From NCBI GenBank assembly GCA_900757705.1, contig CAAEOW010000054.1:1-24243 (forward strand): a stretch of 24,243 nt of DNA, given 5' to 3'. Below the pieces are notes generated by a model. The model saw only the letters and a program-made list of their open reading frames with translations, ran no database searches and was not told the DNA's origin. Origin of the DNA: an uncultured Collinsella sp. Lineage in GTDB: Bacteria > Actinomycetota > Coriobacteriia > Coriobacteriales > Coriobacteriaceae. Below are positions 6,791 through 15,448 of the stretch, piece by piece. The position numbers and the translations under genes were made by a program. Positions within the stretch are counted from its first letter, which is position 1. Each line of letters opens with the position of its first letter.

Positions 6791-8116
6791 ATGGACAAGA
6801 AAGCAGTTGTAATCGCCGGGGCCGGCAGCACCCACACTCCCGGCATCATCCAGAGCCTATTGCAGAAGAAAAACGAATTACCGCTGCGCAAACTCGCCCT
6901 GTACGACATCGACGAGAAGCGCATGCATCTCGTCTACGACATCATGAAGCAGTTCATCGAGCAGGAAGCTCCTGACATCGAAGTTGTCGTGACGACCGAT
7001 CCCGAAAAGGCATTCACCGATGTCGACTTCGTCTTCGCGCAAATCCGCCAGGGCGGCCTTCAGATGCGTCGCCAAGACGAGCGCATCCCTCTCAAGTACG
7101 GCTGCGTGGGACAGGAAACCTGCGGCGCCGGCGGTTCGATCTCCTATGGCATCAGGTCCATCCCCGGCGTCTTCGACCTCGTACGCTACGCCAAGAAATA
7201 CAGTCCAGACGCCTGGATCCTCAACTATTCCAACCCCGCCGCAGTTGTCGCCGAGGCCACGCGTCGCGAGTTTGACAACGACCATATCCTTAACATCTGC
7301 GATATGCCCACGGCTATCTTGCTCTCGTACTCTAAGATGCTCGGACTTCCCAGCTGGCGCGATATCGACCCCATGTATTTTGGACTCAATCACTTTGGCT
7401 GGTTTACCAAAATTTACGACAAGCAGGGGCGCGATCGTCTGCCGGAGCTCCGTCAGATGATTCTCGAGCACGGCATGGCCGTGAGCGACAAGCATCACAA
7501 GGACAAGGACTGGATGCACACCTGGGGTCAATACGTCAAGATTGTGAAGGACTATCCCGAGTATCTGCCCAACAGCTACCTGCAGTACTACCTGTACTCC
7601 AAAGACATGGCAGATGACATGGACCCCAACTGGACGCGCGCCGACAACGTCATCAACGGACGCGAGAAGGAGATGTTTGCCGAGCACGACAAGTACCTGG
7701 CAGATCCCGCCAATTACAAGAGCCCCGTACAGAGCTTCACGGTCTTTGGCGACTTTATCGTCGACGCAGCCGCCTCTATCGCCTACAACAAATGCGAACG
7801 TTATCTCGTAATCGTCGAGAATAACGGCGCCATCCCCAACCTGCCCGACGACGCCATGGTCGAGGTTCCCGCCTACCTGCGCTCTTGGGGCCCCGAACCC
7901 ATCAGCCAGCCTGCTATCCCCACCTTCTACAAGGGGCTTATCGAAGAGCAGAATGCCAGTGAAAAGCTCGCCGTCGACGCATATTACGAGCATTCCTACC
8001 AGAAGGCGCTCGAAGCCATCGCAATCAACAAGACCGTCCCTTCGACTACCGTCGCGCGCCAAATCCTCGACGACCTGATCGAAGCGAACGGCGATTATTG
8101 GCCGACCCTGTCCTAA
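6791..8116 (+). CDS. GH4 6-phospho-alpha-glucosidase (GlvA/MalH-like), first copy
   Basis: A 441-residue cytoplasmic, NAD- and divalent-metal-dependent glycosidase that should cleave a 6-phosphorylated alpha-glucoside such as maltose 6'-phosphate. The N-terminal Rossmann segment is VIAGAGSTHTPGI (7-19). C170-D171-M172-P173 is the CDMP motif known from phospho-alpha-glucosidases (beta enzymes usually have CNxP), and H201 in GLNHFGW is the metal-binding His. GQETCGAGG, NYSNPAAVV, VENNGAIPNL and the LVEAN-like end (LIEANGDYWP) all parallel B. subtilis GlvA, which has the same length. The ATG at 6791 follows GAAAGGGG. It is 24 nt upstream of its PTS permease, so the substrate arrives already phosphorylated. 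Confidence 0.93.
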   Translation: MDKKAVVIAGAGSTHTPGIIQSLLQKKNELPLRKLALYDIDEKRMHLVYDIMKQFIEQEAPDIEVVVTTDPEKAFTDVDFVFAQIRQGGLQMRRQDERIPLKYGCVGQETCGAGGSISYGIRSIPGVFDLVRYAKKYSPDAWILNYSNPAAVVAEATRREFDNDHILNICDMPTAILLSYSKMLGLPSWRDIDPMYFGLNHFGWFTKIYDKQGRDRLPELRQMILEHGMAVSDKHHKDKDWMHTWGQYVKIVKDYPEYLPNSYLQYYLYSKDMADDMDPNWTRADNVINGREKEMFAEHDKYLADPANYKSPVQSFTVFGDFIVDAAASIAYNKCERYLVIVENNGAIPNLPDDAMVEVPAYLRSWGPEPISQPAIPTFYKGLIEEQNASEKLAVDAYYEHSYQKALEAIAINKTVPSTTVARQILDDLIEANGDYWPTLS

Positions 8117-8140
8117 CTCCCCGCGCATCGAAGGAACATC

Positions 8141-9721
8141 ATGAAAGAAAGCAAGCTCTACAGCGAGTTCCAGAGACTCGGCAAGGTGCTCATGGCGCCG
8201 GTCCTCCTCCTGCCCGTTTCCGGCATTTTGGTCGGTCTGGGCTCCGCCCTTTCCAATGCTAACCTCATCTCGCTCTGCCCGTTTTTGGGCACCGAGCCGA
8301 TGGTGATCTTTAGCACGCTCATCAAAGCAGCCGGCAACGTTATCAATGGTAACATCTCGGTTCTCTTTGCGATCTGCATCGCCTACGGTTACGCCAAGGC
8401 CGAGAAGGCGACCGCCGCACTCTCAGGCTTCATCGGCTACATGACCATGAACACGATCATGGGTCAGCTGCTTATCCTGCTGGGCACCATCGATCCCGCC
8501 AACCTACAGACCGGTCAGAACGCCATCCTGGGCGTAACCACACTCGACACCGGCGTATTCGGCGGCATCATCATCGGCTTGGTAGTCGCGTGGATCCACA
8601 ACCGATTCTATAAGGTGCAGCTTCCGCCGGTGCTCGGCATCTTCAACGGCACGCGCTGCGTCCCCGCCCTCACCGTCGTTTTCGCAAGCCTGGTGGGCGT
8701 TGCGCTCGCCTTCGTGTTTCCGTTTGTGCAAACCGGCCTAAAGGCCGCCTCGACACTCATCGATTCCACCGGGGTGTTTGGCGCGTTCATTTATGGCTTC
8801 TCCGAGCGCATGCTTCTGCCCTTCGGCCTGCATCATTTCATCTACCTGCCGTTTTTCTTCACTTCTCTGGGCGGTAGCATCCAGGTTGACGGCCAGACCG
8901 TCGAAGGTGCTGTCAACATCTACAACGCCATGCTCAACACGCCCGGCATGATGTACGACATCGACATCTCAAAATACGTCATGAACGGCAAGGTGCTGTT
9001 CGCCATGTGCGGCCTGCCCGCGGCAGCGCTCGCCATCTACCACTGTGCCCGTCCCGAGAATAAAAAGAAGGTCGGCTCCCTCATGATCGCCGCCGTTATT
9101 CCGGCCGCCATCATGGGCATAACCGAACCGCTCGAGTACTCCTTCCTCTTTGTAGCGCCCGTACTCTATGTGGTCCACGCCCTGCTGTGCGGCATCGCGT
9201 ATGTACTCACCTACCTGGTACAGTTCAATGTGCCCGGGCCTTCCGCCTTCGGCGGACCGCTCCTCTCGTGGATCTTCAACGGCATCATGAACGCCGATAA
9301 AGGCTCCAACTGGTTCTGGCTTATTCCGCTCGGCATCGCTTACTTCGGGATCTATTACGTGCTGTTCCGCACCTTTATCAAGAAATTTGACCTCAAAACC
9401 CCGGGCCGCGAGGATGATGACACGCAGGCAGCGGATGACACGTCGGCCATCGACTCCAAAGCACCTGTCCAGGTAAGCGAGCTCATCCCGCAGATCGTGG
9501 AAGCCGTGGGCGGCGCCGATAACATCTCGGGTGTCAACGCCTGCTTCACCCGCCTGAGGCTCAGCCTCAAAGACACCGCCCTAGTCAAGGACGATAGCGT
9601 CTTCACCAAAGACCTCGGCGCCAGCGCCATCGTGCACGTTGGCGGCGGTGTTCAGATCGTTTACGGCAATAAAGCTTCTGTCTACAAAGTCGAAATGAGA
9701 GAATACTTGGGCATGGAATAA
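8141..9721 (+). CDS. PTS EIICB permease, maltose/glucose-type (GlvC/MalX-like), first copy
   Basis: A 526-residue membrane protein that imports and phosphorylates a sugar using phosphoenolpyruvate-derived phosphate. The EIIC domain (about 10-420) carries many hydrophobic helices, the GITEPLEYSFLF substrate-site motif and LPFGLHHFIYLPF. The EIIB domain (about 447-526) has the phosphorylated cysteine C468 in NACFTRLRLSL and a GGVQIVYG end. No EIIA domain is fused or encoded nearby, so it probably relies on a shared glucose-type EIIA. The start follows AAGGAAC and lies 24 nt after the glycosidase, indicating one operon. Confidence 0.93.
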   Translation: MKESKLYSEFQRLGKVLMAPVLLLPVSGILVGLGSALSNANLISLCPFLGTEPMVIFSTLIKAAGNVINGNISVLFAICIAYGYAKAEKATAALSGFIGYMTMNTIMGQLLILLGTIDPANLQTGQNAILGVTTLDTGVFGGIIIGLVVAWIHNRFYKVQLPPVLGIFNGTRCVPALTVVFASLVGVALAFVFPFVQTGLKAASTLIDSTGVFGAFIYGFSERMLLPFGLHHFIYLPFFFTSLGGSIQVDGQTVEGAVNIYNAMLNTPGMMYDIDISKYVMNGKVLFAMCGLPAAALAIYHCARPENKKKVGSLMIAAVIPAAIMGITEPLEYSFLFVAPVLYVVHALLCGIAYVLTYLVQFNVPGPSAFGGPLLSWIFNGIMNADKGSNWFWLIPLGIAYFGIYYVLFRTFIKKFDLKTPGREDDDTQAADDTSAIDSKAPVQVSELIPQIVEAVGGADNISGVNACFTRLRLSLKDTALVKDDSVFTKDLGASAIVHVGGGVQIVYGNKASVYKVEMREYLGME

Positions 9722-9743
9722 ATCCGTCCCATAGCTTCACCAC

Positions 9744-9786
9744 AATGCTCCGGAGATGGCATATCCGCTCCGGGGCATTATTGTTT
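9744..9786 (+). terminator. Terminator after the first PTS gene
   Basis: AATGCTCCGGAG (9744-9755) and CTCCGGGGCATT (9768-9779) form a 12-pair stem with one G-U pair and a 12-nt loop, followed by ATTGTTT. It separates the catabolic pair from the RpiR gene, probably with partial read-through. Confidence 0.7.
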
Positions 9787-9798
9787 GGAGTGATTTGA

Positions 9799-10599
9799 AT
9801 GTCGATGTACGAGGTCTATTCGAACCTCAGGTCTTGTATCGAAGACGTCGAGAAGGGCGGCAGCCTTGACGCCCACATCGCACTCTACGCCCTTTCCCAT
9901 CACGACGAGATCCCAGAGCTCTCAATAGAAGAACTTGCCCGCGCGTGCAATACATCGCCCGCGACCATCTCGCGCTTCTGCAGGCGCGTAAACGGCTCGA
10001 GCTTTCGATCGTTCAAAGAGCAAGTTGACGACTTCAACGCTTGGCTCCAGCGTGAGACAACCGAGGCAAGGGCTCATAAGCAAATCGATATACCCTGGTA
10101 TTTCGATATCGTAGAGACCTCTTTGCTTGAAACAAAACGCCTGCTCACTGAAGATCGACTCGAGCGGGCCGTTGACTGGCTTCTCGATGCGCAAAATGTC
10201 TACGTATACGGAAGCTCATTCTCCAATCTCGCCGCCCGCTCACTCTGCGAAAAGCTGAGCCGCGTAAACCGACTGTGCTTCTCATTTGGCTCCGTCAAGG
10301 GACAGGAGACGTCGCTCTGTCTGCTCCAACCCGACGACCTAACCATCTTTGTATCGTTCTCAGGGAAGACGAGCCATATCTTCAATCTTTACGTTGAGGC
10401 CAAGCGGCGAGGTTGCCGCGTTATTTGGATATCGAGCAACATGGCATTCGATAACAACGGGGCGCGTGAGCTCTTGCTACCCGTGAGCGCGGAGTCACTC
10501 AGCGAGTACTCGACCGCCTTGGTTGAGGGCATGAGTCTACAAAGCGCGGTTAACGCTCTGTATATCAGCTGTGCAAATCGACTTCGGGCGCAGCGCTAG
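9799..10599 (+). CDS. RpiR-family transcriptional regulator with SIS domain, first copy
   Basis: A 266-residue regulator. The N-terminal HTH_6 domain (about 1-75) includes ELARACNTSPATISRFCRRVNGSSFRSFKE. The SIS sugar-phosphate-binding domain (about 120-255) includes VYVYGSSFSNLAARSL and IFVSFSGKTSHI. It likely senses the phosphorylated substrate or product of the adjacent GH4-PTS pair and controls that operon. The ATG at 9799 is preceded by GGAG; a second ATG two codons later is an alternative. It is parallel to and downstream of the operon, across a terminator, so it may be expressed by read-through. Confidence 0.92.
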   Translation: MSMYEVYSNLRSCIEDVEKGGSLDAHIALYALSHHDEIPELSIEELARACNTSPATISRFCRRVNGSSFRSFKEQVDDFNAWLQRETTEARAHKQIDIPWYFDIVETSLLETKRLLTEDRLERAVDWLLDAQNVYVYGSSFSNLAARSLCEKLSRVNRLCFSFGSVKGQETSLCLLQPDDLTIFVSFSGKTSHIFNLYVEAKRRGCRVIWISSNMAFDNNGARELLLPVSAESLSEYSTALVEGMSLQSAVNALYISCANRLRAQR

Positions 10600-10723
10600 C
10601 CGCAAACACGCTAGAACCGAAAAGAACGCACCTCACCGTCGCAAGGCGTCCGAATACACGATAGGCGGCGCCAAAAGAGAGCAGCGAGCACGTCATGTAC
10701 TTGCCCATTCGCCCCAAAACAGC

Positions 10724-10763
10724 ACAGGTCGGCGCCCGATTGAAGAATCGGGCGCCGACCTGT
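10724..10763. terminator. Bidirectional terminator between convergent operons
   Basis: ACAGGTCGGCGCCCGATT (10724-10741) and its exact inverse complement (10746-10763) form a perfect 18-bp stem with loop GAAG. The minus-strand exit is GCTGTTTTGG and the plus-strand exit is ATTAATCTTGATTG, so it probably serves both the RpiR gene and the second PTS gene. Confidence 0.85.
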
Positions 10764-10791
10764 ATTAATCTTGATTGTGTGTTTGAGTCGT

Positions 10792-12354
10792 TTACTCCAT
10801 GCCCAGCAGCTCGCGCATCTGAGTCGCGTAGTTAGATGCCATGTTGCCGTAGACAATCTGCACGCCGCCGTTGACATGCACGATGCCACGCGCTTCGAGC
10901 TTTTCGGTAAACTCGGCGTCATCAACCACCTTGTCACAGTCATTGAGCTGGATGCGCAGACGGGTGAAGCAGGCCTCGACAGACTTAATATTGTTGTCGC
11001 CGCCCACTGCCTCAACGATGGCGGGAATGAGGTCGCTGATCACAGTCTTGGGAGCCTTTGCGGCCTCATCGTCGGACTCTTCCTCGCGGCCAGGGGTCTT
11101 AAGGTCCTTCTTAAGGATGATGAACTTGAAGACGAAGTAGTACACCACGAAGTAGATGGGGCCGAGGAACAGGATAACCTGCCAGTTGGAGCCCTTGGCT
11201 GCACCCATAATGCCGTTAAAGATCAACGACAAGAGCGGGCCGCCGAAGGACGCGGAGCCAGCCACGTTGAACTGCAGGATATAGGTCAGCGCATAGGCAA
11301 GACCAGCCATGAGAGCGTGGAACACGTAGAGGATGGGCGCGATAAACAGGAAGGAGTACTCGAGCGGCTCGGTAATGCCGGAGAGGATGCAAGGCACCAC
11401 GATGGCAATCATGAGCGCTGCGGTCTTCTTCTTATTCTTGGGAAGCGCCGTCTTGTAGAAGGCGAGCGCAGCGCCAGGCAGGCCGAACATGGCGAAGATA
11501 ACCTTGCCGTTCATGACAAAACGGCTGACCTCGATGTTAAACGGCGTGCTGGGAGAGCCCAGGATCGCGTTGTAGATATTGATAGCGCCCTGAACAGTCT
11601 GGCCGTCGATGGTCTCGACGCCACCGAGCGACGTGAAGAAGAACGGCAAATAGACAAAGTGATGCAGGCCAAAAGGCAGGAGCATGCGCTCGCCGGCGCC
11701 GTAGACAAATGCACCAAAGGCACCCGTAGTCTTGATGAACTCGGACAGCGCACCGAGAGCGTTCTGAATAAACGGGAAAACAAAGGACATGACCAATGCG
11801 AGGATGCTGCATGAGAGCAGCGTCACCGCCGGGATAAAGCGCGTGCCGTTGAAAATGGAGAACACGGCAGGCAGCTCAATCTTGTAGTAACGGTTATGCA
11901 ACCATGCGACGATTGCGCCCACCAGAAGACCGCCGATAACGCCAGTGTCGAGCGTGGTGATACCGAGGATCGTGCTCTGGCCCGTCGTAAGATTCGCGGG
12001 ATCGATGACACCAGTCGCCGTAAGGAACGTGCCCATCACGGAGTTCATGCACATGTAGCCCAAAAAGCCACAAAGCGCCGCGGTAGCCTTCTCGGACTTG
12101 GCGAAGCCATAGGCGAGACAAATCGAGAAGATAACCGGGATGTTGTTCATAACGATGCTGGCAGCGGCCTTGAGAATCGAAAAGAAGATCGCAAAGCCCG
12201 GAGCAGCAAGCCAGGGAACAGCTGCCGTAAGGGTGGGGCTGGTAAAGGCATTGCCAAAGCCCTGAAGGATGCCGGCGATTGGCAGGATCAGGACAGGCGT
12301 CATGAGGACTTTGCCCAGACGCTGGAACTTTGCCAGCAGCTCATCTTTGTTCAT
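10792..12354 (-). CDS. PTS EIICB permease, maltose/glucose-type, second copy
   Basis: A 520-residue paralogue of the first EIICB. It shares the N-terminal FQRLGKVLMTPVL, LLPFGLHHFVYLPFFFTSLGG, GITEPLEYSFLF and the terminal GGVQIVYGN...MRELLGME. The EIIC domain spans about 1-415, followed by a charged linker (PGREEESDDE) and an EIIB domain with C462 in EACFTRLRIQL. No EIIA is present here either. It is the second gene of a minus-strand operon, 82 nt after a GH4 glycosidase, and ends facing the first system. Divergence in the middle of EIIC suggests a related but different alpha-glucoside; which one cannot be read from the sequence. Confidence 0.93.
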   Translation of the reverse strand: MNKDELLAKFQRLGKVLMTPVLILPIAGILQGFGNAFTSPTLTAAVPWLAAPGFAIFFSILKAAASIVMNNIPVIFSICLAYGFAKSEKATAALCGFLGYMCMNSVMGTFLTATGVIDPANLTTGQSTILGITTLDTGVIGGLLVGAIVAWLHNRYYKIELPAVFSIFNGTRFIPAVTLLSCSILALVMSFVFPFIQNALGALSEFIKTTGAFGAFVYGAGERMLLPFGLHHFVYLPFFFTSLGGVETIDGQTVQGAINIYNAILGSPSTPFNIEVSRFVMNGKVIFAMFGLPGAALAFYKTALPKNKKKTAALMIAIVVPCILSGITEPLEYSFLFIAPILYVFHALMAGLAYALTYILQFNVAGSASFGGPLLSLIFNGIMGAAKGSNWQVILFLGPIYFVVYYFVFKFIILKKDLKTPGREEESDDEAAKAPKTVISDLIPAIVEAVGGDNNIKSVEACFTRLRIQLNDCDKVVDDAEFTEKLEARGIVHVNGGVQIVYGNMASNYATQMRELLGME

Positions 12355-12376
12355 GGGATACCCCTCTTAAAGAAAC

Positions 12377-12407
12377 GGGGCGTGCAGTTCTACAACCCAC
12401 ACGCCCC
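12377..12407 (-). terminator. Intercistronic stem-loop between GH4 and PTS genes
   Basis: GGGGCGTG (12377-12384) and CACGCCCC (12400-12407) form a perfect 8-bp stem with further GTT/AAC pairing inside. On the minus strand it is followed by GTTTCTTT. It is probably a partial terminator or processing site that sets the glycosidase:permease ratio. Confidence 0.5.
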
Positions 12408-12436
12408 ATAACAGTTATCAAGCGCTATGGAACTAG

Positions 12437-13762
12437 CTACTTAAGCTCCGGCCAGTAATCCTTATTGGCCTCGATGAGCTTGTCGAGCACTTTGCGAGCC
12501 TTCTTTGCGTCACCGACCAGACGATTAAGCGTGAGTGCCTGCAGAGCCTTCTCGTAGGAACCCTCCATCCAAGCCTCAACAGTCAGGCGCTCATAGGCGT
12601 ACTGGTTCTCCATAAGGCCGCGATAGAAGGTACCGATCTTGCCAACAGCATAGGGCTGCGGGCCATTGGCGCCCACGCTTGCCGCGACCTCGACCATGGC
12701 GTCATCGGGCATGCCCTCGATAATGCCGTTGTTGGGCACGATGACAATGAAGGTCTTGTTGGTGTTGCGATAAATGGCCGAGGTGATTTCCACGATCATA
12801 TCGCCATGAGCGTCGTTTTGCACAACCGAGGAGTTCTTTGCGGTGCCGACTTTGGCAACACGCTCGCACTCGGCGAACACGCGCTTTTCACGACCGTTGA
12901 TAACCTCGTCGGAGCGAGTGTAGTCGGGGTCGAGGTGAGCGACCTTGTACTCGGGATACAGATAGTACTGCAGATAAGTGTTGGGCAGATAGTCGGGGAA
13001 GTCCTCGAGCATGTCCTTGACCATGGCGTAGGTATCAAGCCAGGACTGGTCACGCTGCTCGGCATCGGCAGGAAGGAAGCCGTTCTTCTCCGTGTATTCC
13101 TTAATCTGCGGGACGAGGTCATGGCCCTCTTCATCGTAGATGTGCTTGAACCAACCGAAGTGATTGAGGCCGAAGTACACGGGCTCCGTCTTGCTCATAT
13201 CGCGACCGAGCAGGCGACCGTAAGAGCGCATGAGGTTGACAGGCTGGTCGCAGATGTTGAGGACGCGATGCTCATCGGGCAGGACGCGCTCGAGACCATA
13301 TGCCACAATAGCAGCCGGGTTGGTGTAGTTGATAATCCACGCCTCCGGGCTATGAGCGCGAACGTCGTTGACGATCTCAACCATGTCATGCATGGAGCGC
13401 ATACCGTAAGCCATGCCGCCAGGGCCCACCGTTTCCTGGCCGATGATTCCCATATGCAGCGGAATCTTCTCGTCCTTGCTGCGCATCTCGTAGCCGCCGG
13501 TACGAATCTGGCAGAGCACAAAGTCAACGTCGGTGTATGCCTCGTCCTTATCGGTGGTGTAACCAAACTCCACACCGGGCTCCTCCTCGGCAAAGAGGAT
13601 CTTGCCAAACTCGCCGATCGGACGCTGACGCTCGGCATCGATGTCATAGAGCATCACGCGGTTCAGCGGCAGAATGTCCATGTGCTTGGTCAGGGCTTTA
13701 AGAATGCCAGGGCACCACGTGGAGCCGCCGCCAACGATCACAATATTGAGCTTATCCTTCAT
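12437..13762 (-). CDS. GH4 6-phospho-alpha-glucosidase, second copy
   Basis: A 441-residue GH4 enzyme of the same length as the first copy and clearly divergent from it. The Rossmann start is VIVGGGSTWCPGI (8-20). C171-D172-Q173-P174 keeps the Asp typical of alpha-specific enzymes but has Gln where GlvA has Met, and H201 in GLNHFGW is retained. GQETVGPGGMAYG, NYTNPAAIVAYG and VPNNGIIEGMPDDAMVEV are all family segments. The ATG at 13762 has GGAGGG upstream. It is the first gene of its operon, with the EIICB permease next and an RpiR gene divergent upstream. Substrate preference relative to the first copy is unknown; Q173 is close enough to the active site to matter. Confidence 0.92.
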   Translation of the reverse strand: MKDKLNIVIVGGGSTWCPGILKALTKHMDILPLNRVMLYDIDAERQRPIGEFGKILFAEEEPGVEFGYTTDKDEAYTDVDFVLCQIRTGGYEMRSKDEKIPLHMGIIGQETVGPGGMAYGMRSMHDMVEIVNDVRAHSPEAWIINYTNPAAIVAYGLERVLPDEHRVLNICDQPVNLMRSYGRLLGRDMSKTEPVYFGLNHFGWFKHIYDEEGHDLVPQIKEYTEKNGFLPADAEQRDQSWLDTYAMVKDMLEDFPDYLPNTYLQYYLYPEYKVAHLDPDYTRSDEVINGREKRVFAECERVAKVGTAKNSSVVQNDAHGDMIVEITSAIYRNTNKTFIVIVPNNGIIEGMPDDAMVEVAASVGANGPQPYAVGKIGTFYRGLMENQYAYERLTVEAWMEGSYEKALQALTLNRLVGDAKKARKVLDKLIEANKDYWPELK

Positions 13763-14060
13763 GTTCCGTCCCTCCAGGGTTGGCTGATCGGTGTTCTCGA
13801 AGACCTTGGGCTCCGCGGTTGTCCTCGGCTTGCTTCGTTTCGATTGATATTTTGCGACATAAGGTCATTTGCGAGTCCCCGTGTGGGCCAATGCGAAACG
13901 GGGACACATGATTTCGCTCACGACACAGATATGTGTAGGCAAACACGCGCGTTTGCCCAGTTCATGGGCAATAGGCAATCTTGACCGATTACCGATTTCT
14001 CACCTGGCTACACAAAGCGGTACCATATATACGGCGAGGTGCGAGGGGCTGAAACATCTT
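13763..14060. promoter_or_regulatory. Divergent control region with several inverted repeats
   Basis: This 298-nt region between the second GH4 operon and the second RpiR gene holds GTCCCCGT (13875-13882) with ACGGGGAC (13898-13905), GGCAAAC (13938-13944) with GTTTGCC (13951-13957), and an overlapping, mutually exclusive TTGCCC/GGGCAA pair just to the right. A TTGACC (13981-13986) on the plus strand is a possible -35 for the RpiR gene without a clear -10. These are candidate RpiR operators. I see no convincing small gene. Confidence 0.45.
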
Positions 14061-14810
14061 ATGAAAGATCAAGAATCTTTTTATGATCATGTGCGAGCTG
14101 GCGAGAGCAAGCTCAACGATCTCGAAAGCGAGATCATGCGCTACATCATCGAGCTGCGTGATGATATTGACGATGTCACGCTTAAGAGCGTTGCTGAACG
14201 GTTCTTCGTCGCTCCCAATACAATCGTCAGGCTTGCCCATAAGCTTGGCTTCTCGGGGTTTACGGAGCTCAAACAATCGTATTCCGCCTCGCTCGACCGC
14301 AATCGATTCACTATCGAGGCACTTCCTCTTGATACCCAGCTCGTACAGACCAAAGATCTGCTTAACGACCGGGTCATCGATTCGGTTGTGAGTCTTATCC
14401 AGGACGCCTCGCATATCGTGTTCTTCTGCTCGGGTTTTTCGAAGTACCCGTGCCTCGAAATGGCTGAAAAGCTCAAAATAATGGGCAAGAATACCGACAC
14501 GCTCAGTGAACGCCACGTCATGAGGCATTACGCAGAACTGCTTGGCAAAAACGACCTGGTCTTCAGCGTTTCAGTCAGCGGTGAGACGCAGGTGTCTATT
14601 GACGCCACATCGATAGCCAAAACGCGCGGATGCAAGGTCGTCACGCTCACCGGCTTTTCTCGAAATTCTCTCTCGAAACTAGCCGACTACCCCATCTACA
14701 CCGTGCAAAAAGAAATCCGCTTGGGCAGCATGGACCTCGACAGTCGATTGATGTTCTATTACGTTTTCGAATTGATATTTGAGCGTTACTTCAAACTGGC
14801 CAAGAAATAA
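14061..14810 (+). CDS. RpiR-family transcriptional regulator with SIS domain, second copy
   Basis: A 249-residue regulator with an N-terminal HTH (SVAERFFVAPNTIVRLAHKLGFSGFTELK split as usual) and a SIS domain (VFFCSGFSKYPCLEMAEK, then LVFSVSVSGETQVS). The reading frame extends upstream to 13869, but I choose the ATG at 14061. It has GAGGGG upstream, matches usual RpiR length, and avoids a non-conserved 64-residue extension that would occupy the divergent control region. It is transcribed away from the second GH4-PTS operon and is its likely regulator, responding to a sugar phosphate. Confidence 0.9.
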   Translation: MKDQESFYDHVRAGESKLNDLESEIMRYIIELRDDIDDVTLKSVAERFFVAPNTIVRLAHKLGFSGFTELKQSYSASLDRNRFTIEALPLDTQLVQTKDLLNDRVIDSVVSLIQDASHIVFFCSGFSKYPCLEMAEKLKIMGKNTDTLSERHVMRHYAELLGKNDLVFSVSVSGETQVSIDATSIAKTRGCKVVTLTGFSRNSLSKLADYPIYTVQKEIRLGSMDLDSRLMFYYVFELIFERYFKLAKK

Positions 14811-14870
14811 AACTTGGCATGCGTCCGGCTTCGACCCTTTAGCAGCCTTCTATATGAAAGGTATCGTCCT

Positions 14871-15317
14871 ATGCAACGCGTACTGTTTATCTGTCATGGG
14901 AACATCTGCCGCTCGACGATGGCTGAGTCCGTGTTTACCGAGCTGGTGCGCCGCGCTGGGCGCGCGGGCGAGTTTGTCATCGATTCTGCAGCGACCTCGA
15001 CCGAGGAGATCGGCAACCCGCCGCACCACGGTGCCGTTGCCAAGCTACGCGAGGTCGGAATCCCCGTCGTCGCCCACCGCGCGCGCCAGGTGCGTCGCGC
15101 GGAGTATGGCGACTGGGATCGCATTGTCTATATGGATGCTGAGAACGCGCGCGGCCTGCGTCGCATCTTTGGCGACGACCCCGACGGCAGGATTACGCGC
15201 TTGCTCGACTGGACCGATCGCCCCGGCGACGTGGCCGATCCCTGGTATACCGGCAATTTCGATGCCACCTACCGCGACGTGCTCGCCGGTTGCGCCGCTA
15301 TGCTCGAGCAGCTGTAG
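14871..15317 (+). CDS. Low-molecular-weight protein tyrosine phosphatase
   Basis: A 148-residue cytoplasmic phosphatase. The P-loop is C8-H-G-N-I-C-R14-S15 immediately after the first beta strand (MQRVLFICHGNICRS). The general acid is D123 in DPWYTG. This matches the CX5RS and DP(W/Y) signature and the length of the family. The start at 14871 places the P-loop at the normal distance from the N-terminus and follows GAAAGGT; the frame extends upstream but lacks support. It lies 60 nt after the RpiR gene in the same direction and may be co-transcribed, though no functional link is evident. Substrates of bacterial members are phosphotyrosine proteins, or the enzyme may have a role in arsenate or stress responses. 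Confidence 0.93.
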   Translation: MQRVLFICHGNICRSTMAESVFTELVRRAGRAGEFVIDSAATSTEEIGNPPHHGAVAKLREVGIPVVAHRARQVRRAEYGDWDRIVYMDAENARGLRRIFGDDPDGRITRLLDWTDRPGDVADPWYTGNFDATYRDVLAGCAAMLEQL

Positions 15318-15337
15318 GTTCGCGGAGGCACGAACCT
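15316..15337 (+). terminator. Small hairpin at the end of the phosphatase gene
   Basis: AGGTTCG (15316-15322) and CGAACCT (15331-15337) form a perfect 7-bp stem overlapping the stop codon. No T tract follows, so terminator function is uncertain. Confidence 0.35.
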
Positions 15338-15365
15338 CGCGAGCCGCGTCATCGGCATACAGATC

Positions 15366-15429
15366 GAGCGTGGATTTTCTCCCACTTTGAGCATTCAAGT
15401 GCGCTCTAGACGGGAGAAAATCCACGCTC
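15366..15429. repeat. Palindromic repeat, copy A
   Basis: GAGCGTGGATTTTCTCCC (15366-15383) and its exact inverse complement (15412-15429) enclose a 28-nt centre that begins ACTTTGAGC. The same architecture recurs at 17037-17100 on the other side of the ATPase gene. Confidence 0.8.
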
Positions 15430-15448
15430 ATTATCTCGGATAGCGGAT

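Noticed and set aside
6878..8128. Minus-strand frame opposite the first GH4 gene
   Set aside because: The plus strand encodes a full-length GH4 enzyme with its catalytic motifs; the antisense frame has no recognisable domain.
10600..10723. Possible small gene between the first RpiR gene and the terminator
   Set aside because: A short plus-strand frame exists but has no start-site support or recognisable composition.
12806..13984. Plus-strand frame opposite the second GH4 gene
   Set aside because: Shadow of the GH4 coding strand; it also runs into the control region without any conserved segment.
13869..14060. N-terminal extension of the second RpiR protein
   Set aside because: No ribosome site, no similarity to RpiR N-termini, and it overlaps the divergent operator region.
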